This document shows positions 25,089 through 37,395 of a stretch of DNA of 64,000 nt, piece by piece; the stretch's first letter is position 1; each line of letters opens with the position of its first letter. Location: contig NZ_JAFGYY010000009.1 in the NCBI RefSeq assembly GCF_017491605.1, forward strand, positions 1 through 64,000, read 5' to 3'. Origin of the DNA: Pseudomonas sp. 30_B (GTDB lineage Bacteria > Pseudomonadota > Gammaproteobacteria > Pseudomonadales > Pseudomonadaceae). The notes under the pieces were generated by a model. That model ran no database searches. It had not been told where the DNA came from and saw nothing but the letters and a program-made list of their open reading frames with translations. Both the position numbers and the translations under genes were made by a program.

Positions 25089-25098
25089 GCCGAACCCT

Positions 25099-26226
25099 TT
25101 ACAGGCTGCGCGCAATCACCAGCCGCTGCACGTCGCTGGTGCCTTCGTAGATCTGGCACACGCGCACGTCGCGGTAGATGCGCTCCACCGGGTAGTCCTG
25201 CAGATAGCCATAACCACCGAGGGTCTGAATCGCCGCGGAGCACACGCGCTCGGCCATTTCCGAGGCGAACAGCTTGGCCATGGAAGCTTCGGTCAGGCAC
25301 GGCATACCCGCTTCGCGCAGGCTGGCGGCGTGGTGGACCATCTGCCGGGCCACGGCGATCTCGGTAGCCATGTCGCTCAGACGGAAAGCCACGGCCTGGT
25401 GCTGGATGATCGGCTTGCCGAAAGTCTCGCGCTCGTGGGCGTAGTCGCGGGCGTATTCGAACGCGGCGCGAGCCATGCCGACCGCCTGGGAGGCGATGCC
25501 GATGCGGCCGCCTTCGAGGTTCGCCAGGGCGATGGCGTAGCCCTGCCCTTCCTCGCCCAGCCGGTAGCTGGCCGGGATGCGCACGTCGTCGAAGGCAATC
25601 TGGCAGGTATCGGAAGCATGCTGGCCGAGCTTGTCCTCGACGCGCACCACGCGGTAGCCCGGAGTATCGGTGGGCACGATGAAGGCGCTGATGCCCTTCT
25701 TGCCCGCTGCCGCATCGGTCACCGCGAAGACGATGACCAGGCCGGCGTGTTTGCCGGAGGTGATGAACTGCTTGCTGCCGTTCAGCACGTAATGGTCGCC
25801 GTCGCGGCGGGCGCGGGTCTTGAGGAAGCTGGCGTCGGAGCCGGCCTGTGGTTCGGTCAGGGCGAAGGCGCCGATCATCTCGCCACGGGCCAGGGGCATC
25901 AGGAACTGGCGCTTCTGCTCGTCGTTGCCGAACTTGGCAATGGGCATGCAGCCCACCGAGTTGTGCACGCTCATGATGGTGGAGCAGGCGCCGTCGCCGG
26001 CGGCGATTTCCTCCAGCGCCATGGCGTAGGCCAGGTGGCCGGTCTGCGCGCCGCCCCACTCCTCCGCCACCAGCATGCCGAGGAAGCCGAGGTCGGCCAT
26101 TTCCTTCAGCGCTTCGGCGGGGAAGCGGTGCTCGCGGTCCCACTCGGCGGCGAAGGGCTTCAACCGCTCCTGGGCGAACTGCCGGGCAACGTCGCGGATC
26201 TGGATGTCTTCTTCGCTGGGAATCAT
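25099..26226 (-). CDS. Short-chain/branched-chain-type acyl-CoA dehydrogenase
   Basis: A 375-residue flavoenzyme, last gene of a four-gene operon (synthetase, SDR, thiolase, dehydrogenase). Signatures are [13 protein letters not shown] (FAD binding), [20 protein letters not shown] and [18 protein letters not shown] with the catalytic Glu in YEGTSD. Starting at the ATG 26226 (RBS AAGGAA) removes an unlikely N-terminal extension. With the thiolase and the dehydrogenase-type SDR it could oxidise 2-methyl-branched acyl-CoAs, as in isoleucine or anteiso-fatty-acid breakdown. From memory it corresponds to PA2552. Confidence 0.92.
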   Translation of the reverse strand: MIPSEEDIQIRDVARQFAQERLKPFAAEWDREHRFPAEALKEMADLGFLGMLVAEEWGGAQTGHLAYAMALEEIAAGDGACSTIMSVHNSVGCMPIAKFGNDEQKRQFLMPLARGEMIGAFALTEPQAGSDASFLKTRARRDGDHYVLNGSKQFITSGKHAGLVIVFAVTDAAAGKKGISAFIVPTDTPGYRVVRVEDKLGQHASDTCQIAFDDVRIPASYRLGEEGQGYAIALANLEGGRIGIASQAVGMARAAFEYARDYAHERETFGKPIIQHQAVAFRLSDMATEIAVARQMVHHAASLREAGMPCLTEASMAKLFASEMAERVCSAAIQTLGGYGYLQDYPVERIYRDVRVCQIYEGTSDVQRLVIARSL

Positions 26227-26236
26227 CGCTTGTTCC

Positions 26237-27421
26237 TTAGGCCAGACGCTCGACCGCAATGGCCGTGGCTTCGCCGCCGCCGATACACACCGCAGCCACG
26301 CCGCGCTTGAGGTCGTACTGCTTGAGCGCCGACAGCAGGGTCACGATGATCCGCGCGCCGGAGGCGCCGATCGGGTGGCCCAGGGCGCAGGCGCCGCCGT
26401 GGACGTTGATCTTGTCGTGGGGGATGTCCAGCTCGCGCATGGCGGCCATGGCGACCACGGCGAAGGCTTCGTTGACTTCGAACAGGTCGACATCGTGCAT
26501 CGCCCAGCCCGTGCGGCGCAGCAGGCGGTTCACCGCGCCCACCGGGGCGGTCGGGAACAGGTTCGGCGCATCGGCGAAGGATGCATGGCCACGGATGGCC
26601 GCCAGCGGAGTCAGGCCGCGCTTCTCGGCCTCGGACAGGCGCATCAGCACCAGCGCGGCGGCGCCATCGGAGATGGAACTGGAGTTGGCCGCGGTCACGG
26701 TGCCGCCGTCGCGGAACGCCGGCTTCAGGGTCGGGATCTTGTCCAGCCGGGCCTTCGGCGGCTGTTCGTCCTGGCTGACTTCGCGGGTTTCCTTGCCGGC
26801 CTTGACGGTGACTGGAACGATCTCGTCGGCGAAGCGGCCTTCGCTCATGGCCTTCTGCGCGCGGGTCAGCGAGGCGATGGCGTAGTCATCCTGCTGCTCG
26901 CGGGTGAAACCGTACTTCTCGGCGCAGTCCTCGGCGAAGGTGCCCATCAGGCGGCCCTTGTCGTAGGCGTCCTCGAGGCCGTCGAGGAACATATGGTCGA
27001 GCACCTTGCCGTGGCCCATGCGGTAGCCGCTGCGGGCGCGCTCCAGCAGGTACGGCGCGTTGGACATGCTCTCCATGCCGCCGGCCAGGGCCACGCGGGC
27101 GCTGCCGGCGAGCAGCGCGTCGTGCACCATCATCGTGGCCTTCATGCCCGAGCCGCACATCTTGTTCACGGTGGAGCACGGCGTGCCGCGCGCAAGGCCC
27201 GCACCCAGCACCGCCTGGCGGGCCGGGGCCTGACCCTGGCCGGCTGCGAGCACGCAGCCGAGCACGGCTTCGTCTACCTCTTCCGCGCCCAGGCGGGCAC
27301 GTTCGACGGCGGCGCGAACGGCGGCCGCGCCGAGGGTGGCGGCGTTGGTGTCCTTGAAGTCGCCGAGGAAACCGCCCATGGGGGTGCGGACGGCGCTGAC
27401 GATAACGATGGGATCGTTCAT
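26237..27421 (-). CDS. Acetyl-CoA C-acyltransferase (thiolase)
   Basis: A 394-residue thiolase cleaving 3-ketoacyl-CoA with CoA. The nucleophilic Cys is in [10 protein letters not shown], the His in [10 protein letters not shown] and the second Cys in CIGGGEATA. Genes on either side overlap closely in the same operon (10-16 bp gaps). The presence of a 2-methyl-3-hydroxyacyl-CoA-type SDR suggests a substrate such as 2-methylacetoacetyl-CoA; this is inference from context. Confidence 0.93.
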   Translation of the reverse strand: MNDPIVIVSAVRTPMGGFLGDFKDTNAATLGAAAVRAAVERARLGAEEVDEAVLGCVLAAGQGQAPARQAVLGAGLARGTPCSTVNKMCGSGMKATMMVHDALLAGSARVALAGGMESMSNAPYLLERARSGYRMGHGKVLDHMFLDGLEDAYDKGRLMGTFAEDCAEKYGFTREQQDDYAIASLTRAQKAMSEGRFADEIVPVTVKAGKETREVSQDEQPPKARLDKIPTLKPAFRDGGTVTAANSSSISDGAAALVLMRLSEAEKRGLTPLAAIRGHASFADAPNLFPTAPVGAVNRLLRRTGWAMHDVDLFEVNEAFAVVAMAAMRELDIPHDKINVHGGACALGHPIGASGARIIVTLLSALKQYDLKRGVAAVCIGGGEATAIAVERLA

Positions 27422-27437
27422 GGAATAGTCCTCCTGC

Positions 27438-28208
<771 letters not shown>

Positions 28209-28226
28209 GAAGTCTCTCCGCTGTAC

Positions 28227-29891
28227 TTAGTGAGCAGCCGCTTTCTCGGCTGCTTCGCGTTGCTTGGCGATCTCCTGGTTACGCAGGAGGAAGCGCTGGA
28301 TCTTGCCGCTGGGGGTCTTGGGCAGTTCCTCGACGAACTCCACTTCCCGCGGGTAGCTGTGCGCCGACAGTCGCTTGCGCACGTACTGTTGTAGTTCCTC
28401 GGCCAGCTCCGTGCTCGGGCGATAGGACGAACAGAGCACCACGAAGGCTTTGACCAGCTCGGTGCGCTCCGGGTCGGGCTTGCCGATCACCGCCGCCTCG
28501 ATCACCGCCGGGTGCTCGATCAGCGCGCTTTCCACGTCGAACGGGCCGACGCGATAGCCGGAGGTGGTGATCAGGTCGTCGGAGCGGCCGACGAAGCTGA
28601 TGCTGCCGTCCTCATTCAGCTCCACGGTGTCGCCGCTCAGGTAGTAGTCGCCGACGAAGGCCTTGGTCTCCATGCCCTGGTAGCCCGCGAACCACATCAG
28701 CGGCGACTGGCGGCGGTCCATGGCGAGGATGCCGGGCTGGCCGACGGGCAGCTCGTTGCCCTGCTCGTCCAGCACCACCACGCGGTGGCCGGGGATGGAG
28801 TAGCCGGCGGCGCCCAGGTGCACCGGGTGTTCCAGTGCGTGGTGGTTGGCCAGGACCATGCCCAGCTCGGTCTGCCCGTAGTGGTCGTGGATGGTCACGC
28901 CCAGCTCGCTGGCGAACCAGCGGATCACTTCTGGGGTGAGCGCCTCGCCGGCACTGCTCACGGCGCGCAGACGGCCCTTGAGCGGTTTGGACACCGCCTC
29001 ACCGGCGGCGATCAGCAGGCGGTACGCGGTGGGCGAGCCGGCCAGGTTGGTGATGCCGTACTTGCGCACGATGCGGCAGGTGCTCTCCACCGAGAACGCG
29101 CCTTCGTAGAAGGTGATCGGATGCCCCATGGCCAGCGGCCCGGTGACGCCGTAGTAGAGCCCGTAGGCCCAGCCGGGGTCGGCGAGGTTCCAGAACGAAT
29201 CCTCCTCGCGCAGGCCCACCGCGTCGCGCATGTAGCCGACGAAGGCGACGATGGCCTTCAGCGGCACGGCCAGCGGCTTGGCCAACCCGGTGGTGCCGGA
29301 GGTGAACATCAGCAGGAAGGTGTCTTCGCCGCTGCGCAGGACCGGTTCGAAGTCCGGCGAGTGGCGCTCCAGTTCGGCCCAGAAACTGTAGTCGCCATGG
29401 CGGATGCCCTGCCCCTTCTGGCCACTGACGGTCACTAGCGTGGGGGCGTCGGGCACTTCGTCGAGCTTGGCGCGGTTGGCGCCGTCGGTGACCACCACCT
29501 TGCTACCGGCCAGCTTGACCCGGTGCTCGATGGCCTTGGGGCCGAAGGCGGTGAACAGCGGCTGGTAGACCGCGCCCAGGCGCCAGGTGCCGAGCACGGT
29601 GATCAGCAGTTCCGGGGTGCGCGGCAGCATGCCGGAAACCACGTCGCCGGGGCGCACGCCGAGGCCGTGCAGGAAGCTGGCGAAACGGCCGGAAAGTTCC
29701 TTGAGCTGGGTGAAGGTGTAGGAGGCGCTGTCGCCATCCTTGCCCTCCCAGAACAGCGCGACACGGCCGGGGATGGCGTGGCGGTCGCAGCATTCGACGC
29801 AGGCGTTGAGCGCGTCGAGGGTGCCGGCCAGGGTGGCATCGGCGGTGGCGCGGTAGTCGAACTCGGCCGTGGCGGCGGTATGGGAACGCAT
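28227..29891 (-). CDS. AMP-dependent acyl-CoA synthetase (acetyl-CoA synthetase-like)
   Basis: First gene of the four-gene beta-oxidation operon; 554 residues. It activates a carboxylic acid to its CoA thioester via an acyl-AMP. Motifs are TSGTTGLAKPL (P-loop), YGQTELGM (A5), GDYYLSGDTVELNEDGSISFVGRSDD (A7/A8 hinge), and PSGKIQRFLLR with the C-terminal catalytic Lys. Similarity to medium/branched-chain synthetases plus context suggest a short branched acid as substrate. The upstream 340 bp is filled with inverted repeats. Confidence 0.9.
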   Translation of the reverse strand: MRSHTAATAEFDYRATADATLAGTLDALNACVECCDRHAIPGRVALFWEGKDGDSASYTFTQLKELSGRFASFLHGLGVRPGDVVSGMLPRTPELLITVLGTWRLGAVYQPLFTAFGPKAIEHRVKLAGSKVVVTDGANRAKLDEVPDAPTLVTVSGQKGQGIRHGDYSFWAELERHSPDFEPVLRSGEDTFLLMFTSGTTGLAKPLAVPLKAIVAFVGYMRDAVGLREEDSFWNLADPGWAYGLYYGVTGPLAMGHPITFYEGAFSVESTCRIVRKYGITNLAGSPTAYRLLIAAGEAVSKPLKGRLRAVSSAGEALTPEVIRWFASELGVTIHDHYGQTELGMVLANHHALEHPVHLGAAGYSIPGHRVVVLDEQGNELPVGQPGILAMDRRQSPLMWFAGYQGMETKAFVGDYYLSGDTVELNEDGSISFVGRSDDLITTSGYRVGPFDVESALIEHPAVIEAAVIGKPDPERTELVKAFVVLCSSYRPSTELAEELQQYVRKRLSAHSYPREVEFVEELPKTPSGKIQRFLLRNQEIAKQREAAEKAAAH

Positions 29892-30025
29892 CGCAGGACT
29901 CCTGGGTTGTTCTTGTGTGGAGTCTCCTGATGTTCCCGCCGCAGAGCGGAGCGGGCAATGTCGAAAGCCGCCAATCTGGATGAGCGGATTGGACAGCCCG
30001 GGCGTGTGGAGATGATGGGCGTTGC

Positions 30026-30211
30026 GTAGGAGCGGACTTCGTCCGCGATGAGCATCGTGCAGTGCGGATCGCGGGCATGGCCCGCTCCTACAAGGTCCGG
30101 TCTCGCTCGGCGTTCACCTGTAGGAGCGGACTCCGTCCGCGATCCGGCCGCCAGGCCGGCCAACGAGGGTCCCGGCTTCGCCGGGATTTCGCGGAGAAGC
30201 TCCGCTCCTAC
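30026..30211. repeat. Two GTAGGAGCG-type inverted repeats
   Basis: Units at 30026-30091 and 30120-30211 have GTAGGAGCGGA ends and CGCTCCTAC-type closures. Inner palindromes include TCCCGGCTTCGCCGGGA. They occupy the gap between the acyl-CoA synthetase promoter and the chemoreceptor stop; nothing else is visible in it. Confidence 0.78.
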
Positions 30212-30231
30212 GAGAGCGTCGTGTGCGGGGA

Positions 30232-32379
30232 TCAGACGCGGAACTGATCCATCAACCCCTGCTGGTGATTCGCCAGCTTGTTCAGCGACTGGCTGACCTG
30301 CGCCGACTCCTGCGCCTGGCTCGACAGCGATTCGGTCACGTCACGAATCCCCGCCACGTTGCGGTTGATCTCCTCGGCCACCGCGCTCTGCTCCTCGGCG
30401 GCGCTGGCGATCTGCAGGTTCATGTCGGTGATCACGCTGACCGCGTCACCGATGCGCTTGAGCGCGGCCACGGCCTGCTCCACCTGGCTTACACTGTCCT
30501 GCGCCTGGCGATGGCTGTTGCTCATGGCGCCGACCACGTCGCGGGTGCCGTTCTGCAAACCTTCGATGACCTGGCGGATTTCCTCCACCGAATCCTGGGT
30601 ACGCCGCGCCAGGTTGCGCACCTCGTCGGCGACCACCGCGAAGCCGCGCCCCGCCTCTCCGGCACGCGCCGCTTCGATGGCCGCGTTGAGCGCCAGCAGG
30701 TTGGTCTGCTCGGCGATGCCGCGGATCACTTCCAGCACCGAGCCGATCTGCTCGCTGCTCGCCGCGAGGCCTTCCACCTGGCTCATGGCGCTACTCATGT
30801 CGCTGGCCAGTTCGTCGATCAGGCGGGTGGTGTTGTCGATCACGTCGAGGCCGTCACGGGTCGCGCCGTCGGCACCCCGGGCGGCTTCGGCGGCCATGGC
30901 GGCGCTGTTGGCAACGTCGTGGGCGGTGGCGCTCATCTCTTGCGAGGCGGTGGCGACCTGGTCGACTTCACGGAACTGCTGCTGCATGCCCGCGCTGGTC
31001 TGGCTGGCGATTTCCGAGGACTGGTCGGCGGTGGCGCGGGCGTCCTGCACCGAGGATTTCACGTCGCGGATGATCGGCTGCAGCTTGTCGAGGAAACGGT
31101 TGAACCAGCCGGCCAGCTCGCCCAGCTCGTCCTTGCCCGAGTAATCCAGGCGCCGGGTCAGATCACCTTCGCCGCTGGCGATGTTGCGCAGCATGGCGGC
31201 GACGCCCAGGATCGGCCGGGTCACGCCGCGGGCGGTGAGCCACACCAGCAGCAGGCCGACCACGGCGGCGATCAGGCCGATCAGACTCTGCCACAGCGCG
31301 CCGCTGGAGCTGCGTTCATCCAGCTGCTTCTGCAATTGCAGCGCGGGCGCGAGCAGGACGTCCTGGGGCACGTCCAGCACGACGGCCCAGGGTTTACTCG
31401 CTTCCGGGATCGGCAGCAGCGGCTCGACCACGCGCAGTTGGCCGTCCTTCTCCAGCACTTGCGGGCGGCCGGCGGTCTGCACCGCGAGCAGTTCGCTCGC
31501 CTGGCCGGGGAAGGCCTTTTCCAGCGGATTGCCAAGCAGCGCTTCATCGCGGCTATAGCCCGCCAGCAGGCCCGCCGGGCTGACGATGCTGACGCTGCCG
31601 GCGCCGTCATAGAGCTGGCGGTTGCCATCGCTGCTGAGCTGCTGCAGGCGGCTGAGGCTGATGTCGATGCCGACCACGGCAATGACCTTGCCCTGGTCGA
31701 TCAACGGGAAGGTCACGGTGGTCATCAGCACCTTGGCGCCCGACGCGCTGTCGAAATAGGGGTTCAGCACGCAGGCCTTGCGGGTCTGCAGCGGGCACTG
31801 CTGCCAGGTGTTGAACGGGCTGCCGTCGAGCATCGGCGTGGTGTCGGCGATCATGTCCTCGGTCACCGCCAGCCCCGTCATCTCGCCGGAGGCCTTCTGC
31901 GCCCAGTAGGCGCCGAAGCGGCCCTTCTCGTTGCTGCCGGCATCGGGCTGGTCGTGGAACTGCGCGTCCTGGCCGTCCAGCGCGTCAGGTTCGAAGACCA
32001 CATAGAGGCTGAGCAGGTTGGGGTTGCTCTTCAGACCGTCGCGCACCAGTTGGTTGAGGTCCTTGCGCACGCTGGCGGCGTCCACGCCGTGCTTGGTCGA
32101 CTGTTCGCGCAGCTGGCTGACCTGACGGGAGAACTGGTTGCCGAAGTGGTACACGTCGGTGAAGAAGCGCTGGATGATCTCCGCCTGCTGCTCGCTGCGC
32201 GCCTGCATCCGCGCCTTGGCCGCGTCCTTGAGCATGTCGGCATTGGCCGCCTTGATCAATTGCGCATCGTGGTTCATCCGCAGCAGCGAAAGGCCGACCA
32301 GCAGGCTGACGATGCAGAGCAGGCACAGGCCGGTCAGCAGCGTGATTTTCCACTGGATCGAAAGGCGGGACAGAGGCAT
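30232..32379 (-). CDS. Methyl-accepting chemotaxis protein with a large periplasmic (dCache-type) sensor
   Basis: A 715-residue chemoreceptor. Membrane segment 1 ([22 protein letters not shown]) is at about residues 12-33. A periplasmic domain of about 300 residues with two sub-domains follows (the [20 protein letters not shown] strand pattern is typical of dCache). Membrane segment 2 is near 355-375, then HAMP, then the cytoplasmic hairpin with tip [23 protein letters not shown], the CheA/CheW contact. Length and architecture resemble P. aeruginosa TlpQ, but orthology is not certain. It lies between genes that, from memory, are adjacent in PAO1, so it is probably an insertion into that block. 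Ligand unknown. Confidence 0.9.
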   Translation of the reverse strand: MPLSRLSIQWKITLLTGLCLLCIVSLLVGLSLLRMNHDAQLIKAANADMLKDAAKARMQARSEQQAEIIQRFFTDVYHFGNQFSRQVSQLREQSTKHGVDAASVRKDLNQLVRDGLKSNPNLLSLYVVFEPDALDGQDAQFHDQPDAGSNEKGRFGAYWAQKASGEMTGLAVTEDMIADTTPMLDGSPFNTWQQCPLQTRKACVLNPYFDSASGAKVLMTTVTFPLIDQGKVIAVVGIDISLSRLQQLSSDGNRQLYDGAGSVSIVSPAGLLAGYSRDEALLGNPLEKAFPGQASELLAVQTAGRPQVLEKDGQLRVVEPLLPIPEASKPWAVVLDVPQDVLLAPALQLQKQLDERSSSGALWQSLIGLIAAVVGLLLVWLTARGVTRPILGVAAMLRNIASGEGDLTRRLDYSGKDELGELAGWFNRFLDKLQPIIRDVKSSVQDARATADQSSEIASQTSAGMQQQFREVDQVATASQEMSATAHDVANSAAMAAEAARGADGATRDGLDVIDNTTRLIDELASDMSSAMSQVEGLAASSEQIGSVLEVIRGIAEQTNLLALNAAIEAARAGEAGRGFAVVADEVRNLARRTQDSVEEIRQVIEGLQNGTRDVVGAMSNSHRQAQDSVSQVEQAVAALKRIGDAVSVITDMNLQIASAAEEQSAVAEEINRNVAGIRDVTESLSSQAQESAQVSQSLNKLANHQQGLMDQFRV

Positions 32380-32463
32380 GGCGTGGCGTCCTTGAGCAAG
32401 GTTCGGTTCTGTGAAGAGTTAACGGCGCGAAACGCGCTTTCTTGAGCCGAAAGCCCCGGAATT

Positions 32464-33480
32464 TCAGGGTTCCTGGCGCATCAGCGCGCGGTATTGCCCC
32501 GGCGTGGAGCCGGTCCACTTGCGAAAGGCCTTGTAGAAGGCACTGGTGTCGGCGAAGCCCAGTTCCTCGGCCAGGTCGGCGAAGTTGCCGTCGCCGCTGT
32601 CCAGCCGGGCTATGGCCAGGTCGCGGCGCAACTGGTCCTTGAGTGCCTGGTAGGACTGCCCTTCGGCGGCCAGCTTGCGACGCAGGGTCGAGGGCGCCAT
32701 GTAGAAGTGCCCGGCCAGCGCATCCAGGTCCGGCCAGCGCTCGAACTTCAGGCTGCGCAGGTAGGCCTTGGTGCGCGCCGCCAGGCTCTGCGGGTCGCGG
32801 TAACGCACCAGGATGTTGGCCGGCGCGCCATTGAGGAAACGCCGCAGCTCGCGCTCGTCCCGGCGTACCGGCAGCTCCAGCGCCTCGGCGTTGAACAGCA
32901 GGCGCGACTGGCGGCGGGCGAAGAGCAGGTTCTCGCTGAACATCACCCGGTAATCCGCGATGAAGTCCGGCTGCGGGCAGCGCAGTTCGGCGGCGAGGAT
33001 CGGGATGCGCCGGCCCACCAGCCAGCAGGCCAGGCCGTGCAGCATCAGCCACAGGGTGAAGTAGCAGAAAGCCCGCGGCGCCGGACCCTCGGGCTCGTCG
33101 AGGACGATAGCGGCGAGGCCGTCCTGGCGAGTCAGCCGTGGCGTGAAGTCATCGAAGATCAGGCCCATGAAACGCAGCGCGGCATTCAGCGCCGCTTCCA
33201 GGGTCGGCTCGCGGATCGCCGCGGCGGCCATGAAGTTGAAGCTGCCCGATTTCATCCGCCGGGCATTCATACCGAAGAACTCGTCATCCATCGCACGCGC
33301 CAGGCGCCGCCAGAGCCGCGCGTAGGCCTGGCTGGAGACCCGCGCATAGGGCTTGCCGAACAGCTCGGCGGGAATGCCGGCGGCGACCAGCAGCGGACCC
33401 TCGTCCCCTCCGGAACGACGAAACTCGGCCAGCGCCTCGGCCACCAGGCGGATGGAGATGGTGCCCTTCTCTACGCCCAT
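32464..33480 (-). CDS. AraC-family transcriptional regulator (OruR/arabinose-binding-like sensor)
   Basis: A 338-residue regulator. The N-terminal ~200 residues are the arabinose-binding-like domain (FFGMNARRMKSGSFNFMAAA is typical). The C-terminal ~100 residues carry the AraC double HTH (LAGHFYMAPSTLRRKLAAEG and LAEELGFADTSAFYKAFRKW, then TPGQYR). It is 39 bp downstream of the acyl-CoA synthetase on the same strand and is a plausible regulator of that gene. From memory it corresponds to PA2556. Confidence 0.9.
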   Translation of the reverse strand: MGVEKGTISIRLVAEALAEFRRSGGDEGPLLVAAGIPAELFGKPYARVSSQAYARLWRRLARAMDDEFFGMNARRMKSGSFNFMAAAAIREPTLEAALNAALRFMGLIFDDFTPRLTRQDGLAAIVLDEPEGPAPRAFCYFTLWLMLHGLACWLVGRRIPILAAELRCPQPDFIADYRVMFSENLLFARRQSRLLFNAEALELPVRRDERELRRFLNGAPANILVRYRDPQSLAARTKAYLRSLKFERWPDLDALAGHFYMAPSTLRRKLAAEGQSYQALKDQLRRDLAIARLDSGDGNFADLAEELGFADTSAFYKAFRKWTGSTPGQYRALMRQEP

Positions 33481-33519
33481 GCCGCCTCGCGGTCATGGGC
33501 GTGAGGGCGGGTCAATCGA

Positions 33520-35199
<1,680 letters not shown>

Positions 35200-35333
35200 G
35201 GCTTTCCCTTGTTGTGCTTGTTCTGGGATCAACGCCGAACGTTCGACTGCGGCAGCGACGTCGGCGTCTGTGGCCGGGCTTGCGTGCAGGCCGCCGGCCG
35301 GTCCGACTGGCCGGTCGCGGGCTGCGGACCATG

Positions 35334-35349
35334 TTTACGTTAACGTAAA
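35334..35349. promoter_or_regulatory. LiuR-like palindromic operator upstream of the acyl-CoA synthetase
   Basis: TTTACGTTAACGTAAA is a perfect 16-bp palindrome, flanked further out by GTTTAC/GTAAAC symmetry. It resembles the operator of LiuR/GnyR, the MerR-family regulator of leucine and isovalerate catabolism in proteobacteria (from memory). It sits 135 bp upstream of the synthetase start. Confidence 0.6.
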
Positions 35350-35399
35350 GGTAAACGCAACCCCGGAACATCGTCATCGATGCCGTACAGCCAATCCGT

Positions 35400-35722
35400 A
35401 CATGGGAGGATAGCCAGTCACAAAACGTGCCATCAGATGGAAAGCCCATAGCTGGCGAGGGTTTGACACGTTTTTCAACTACCGGGGCCTATCCTTGGCC
35501 GGTTGCATTTCGCAACAGCTGGAACCTTGCCCGCCCCTGCGCTGGCACTGCACCGCCCGCGTACCTGACCGATTGTCGAATCCGCTGTCTCAAGCCGTCG
35601 CAAAGTGATACAGCCGCTTCTTCACGCCGCCAGGTGCGCTGGACCGGGGCATGAATTAAAATCCCGCGAAATTACCTACAGGGATGTAGAGAATTTCCCA
35701 CTCACGCCTGCGAATCACATTC
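35400..35722. other. Intergenic region upstream of pbpG
   Basis: No ORF with good coding character. The pbpG promoter must lie here, but no -35/-10 pair with acceptable spacing is convincing; TTGACA at 35463 and TATCCT at 35490 are 21 bp apart. An AT-rich stretch follows at 35650-35700. Confidence 0.35.
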
Positions 35723-36655
35723 ATGACTAGTCGCCGTTCGATACTGAGCCTGCTTCTTGCCTGCGCCGCTGTTGTCTGTACATCGAACTCTCTCGCCGCC
35801 TCGCCCGCCAAGGCGACACAGCCCAATCAACTGGTCCTGGCCTCCGGCAGCGCGCTGGTGGTCGACCTGCAGACCGACAAGGTCATCTATTCCAGCAACC
35901 CCAACCTGGTCGTGCCCATCGCCTCGGTGACCAAGCTGATGACCGCCATGGTGACGCTGGACGCCAAGCTGCCGATGAACGAGATAGTCACCGTCGACAT
36001 CTCCGAGACCGCAGAAATGAAGGGCGTGTTCTCCCGCGTGCACCTGGGCAGCCAGATCAGCCGCGAGAAGATGCTGCTGCTGGCCCTGATGTCCTCCGAG
36101 AACCGCGCCGCCGCCAGCCTTGCGCACAGCTATCCGGGCGGCTCCAAGGCCTTCGTCGCGGCGATGAACGCCAAGGCCAAGTCCCTGGGCATGAACCATA
36201 CCCACTATGTGGAACCCACCGGCCTGTCGATCCACAACACCTCCAACGCCGAGGACCTGATCCGCCTGGCCAAGGCCGCCTACACCTACCCGCAGATTCG
36301 CCAGATGAGCACCACCGCGACCAGCGACGCGCGCTTCAGCAAGCCCGGCTACTCGCTGAGCTTCTTCAACACGAACCCGCTGGTGCGCGGCGGCAAGTGG
36401 GACATCCGCCTGACCAAGACCGGCTTCACCAATGACGCCGGCCACTGCCTGGTGATGGTCACCGTGATGAACGGCCGCCCGGTCGCGCTGGCGCTGCTGG
36501 ACGCCTTCGGCAAGCACACCCATGTGGCCGACGCCGGCCGCATCCGCCGCTGGGTGGAAACCGGCAAGGCTTCGCCGGTGCCCGCCGTCGCCCTGCAGTA
36601 CAAGGCCCAGCGCAGCCAGGCTCGCGCGGCCAGCGTCACCGCTACCGCCGAGTAA
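35723..36655 (+). CDS. pbpG: D-alanyl-D-alanine endopeptidase (penicillin-binding protein 7/8)
   Basis: Periplasmic low-molecular-weight PBP that cleaves peptidoglycan cross-links; 310 residues. A signal peptide covers residues 1-26 (cleavage near LAA-SP). The serine-peptidase motifs are S68-V-T-K71, the SEN triad near residue 130 ([12 protein letters not shown]) and KTG in [13 protein letters not shown]. The C-terminal tail after the catalytic domain is short and Ala/Arg rich. It is a single gene. Confidence 0.93.
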   Translation: MTSRRSILSLLLACAAVVCTSNSLAASPAKATQPNQLVLASGSALVVDLQTDKVIYSSNPNLVVPIASVTKLMTAMVTLDAKLPMNEIVTVDISETAEMKGVFSRVHLGSQISREKMLLLALMSSENRAAASLAHSYPGGSKAFVAAMNAKAKSLGMNHTHYVEPTGLSIHNTSNAEDLIRLAKAAYTYPQIRQMSTTATSDARFSKPGYSLSFFNTNPLVRGGKWDIRLTKTGFTNDAGHCLVMVTVMNGRPVALALLDAFGKHTHVADAGRIRRWVETGKASPVPAVALQYKAQRSQARAASVTATAE

Positions 36656-36772
36656 GCCCCTTCGACTGGCGGAGTCCGCTCCGCCAGTCGCCCTCTCCTG
36701 CCTCCCCTCTCCTTCCGCTTCTCGCTCTGTCGCTTCAGCCCTGCTGGATGGCGCTTCCGTCACTTATATGCT

Positions 36773-36801
36773 GATCGTCATTCAATGCTAGTATGACGAT
36801 C
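36773..36801. promoter_or_regulatory. Perfect inverted repeat upstream of the thioesterase-thiolase operon
   Basis: GATCGTCAT and ATGACGATC, 9 bp each, are separated by 11 bp and end 28 bp before the thioesterase ATG, inside the expected promoter. This looks like an operator. The TetR gene 2 kb downstream is a candidate regulator. Confidence 0.6.
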
Positions 36802-36828
36802 GTAATATTTGATTGCCGGAGCCTTGCG

Positions 36829-37368
36829 ATGACCGAACTGACACTCACCCGTGAACAGAAGATTGCCGCCTGGGAAGCGGCGGCCACGCAGAGGCGCCAG
36901 TGCCTGGCCGAGCCCGGCGTGGTTTCGCTGCAGGAGTTGCGTGGCAAGACGCCCCAGGAATTCTTCGACGGTATTGGCGCTGGCGAACTGCCCGCCCCGC
37001 CGATCAATGCCCTGATCGGCTTCGTCCCGCTGGAATGGGGCCAGGGCCGCTTCATCTTCCAGGGCACCCCGGACCTGCGCCACTACAACCCGCTGGGCAC
37101 CGTGCACGGCGGCTACGCGGCGACTTTGCTGGATTCGGCCATGGGGTGCGCGGTGCACACCATGCTCGAACCGGGCCTGGGCTACACCACCACCGACCTG
37201 CGCATCAGCTACATCCGCGCGCTGACCCGTGACACCGGGCCGATCCGCGCCGAAGGCACGCTGATCCATCTGGGCCGCTCCACCGCCCTGGCCGAGGGCC
37301 GCCTCTACGACGTGGACGGCCGCCTCTACGCCACCGGTTCCACCACCTGCCTGATCCTCGGGCGCTGA
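36829..37368 (+). CDS. PaaI-family acyl-CoA thioesterase
   Basis: A 179-residue hotdog-fold thioesterase hydrolysing acyl- or aryl-CoA. The family signature is YNPLGTVHGGYAATLLDSAMGCAVH with the HGG loop; TTTDLRISYIRAL and ARLIHLGRS-like strands follow. The ATG at 36829 has GGAG upstream; an earlier in-frame ATG at 36793 lies inside the operator and lacks an RBS. The gene is 27 bp upstream of a thiolase. Confidence 0.85.
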   Translation: MTELTLTREQKIAAWEAAATQRRQCLAEPGVVSLQELRGKTPQEFFDGIGAGELPAPPINALIGFVPLEWGQGRFIFQGTPDLRHYNPLGTVHGGYAATLLDSAMGCAVHTMLEPGLGYTTTDLRISYIRALTRDTGPIRAEGTLIHLGRSTALAEGRLYDVDGRLYATGSTTCLILGR

Positions 37369-37395
37369 CAGGCCATTCGTTGCAGGAGATCGACC

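Noticed and set aside
35463..35495. Sigma-70 promoter TTGACA / TATCCT before pbpG
   Set aside because: The spacer is 21 bp, well outside the usual 16-18.
36793..36828. Upstream ATG of the thioesterase gene (adds 12 residues)
   Set aside because: It lies within the inverted-repeat operator and has no RBS; the ATG at 36829 has GGAG.
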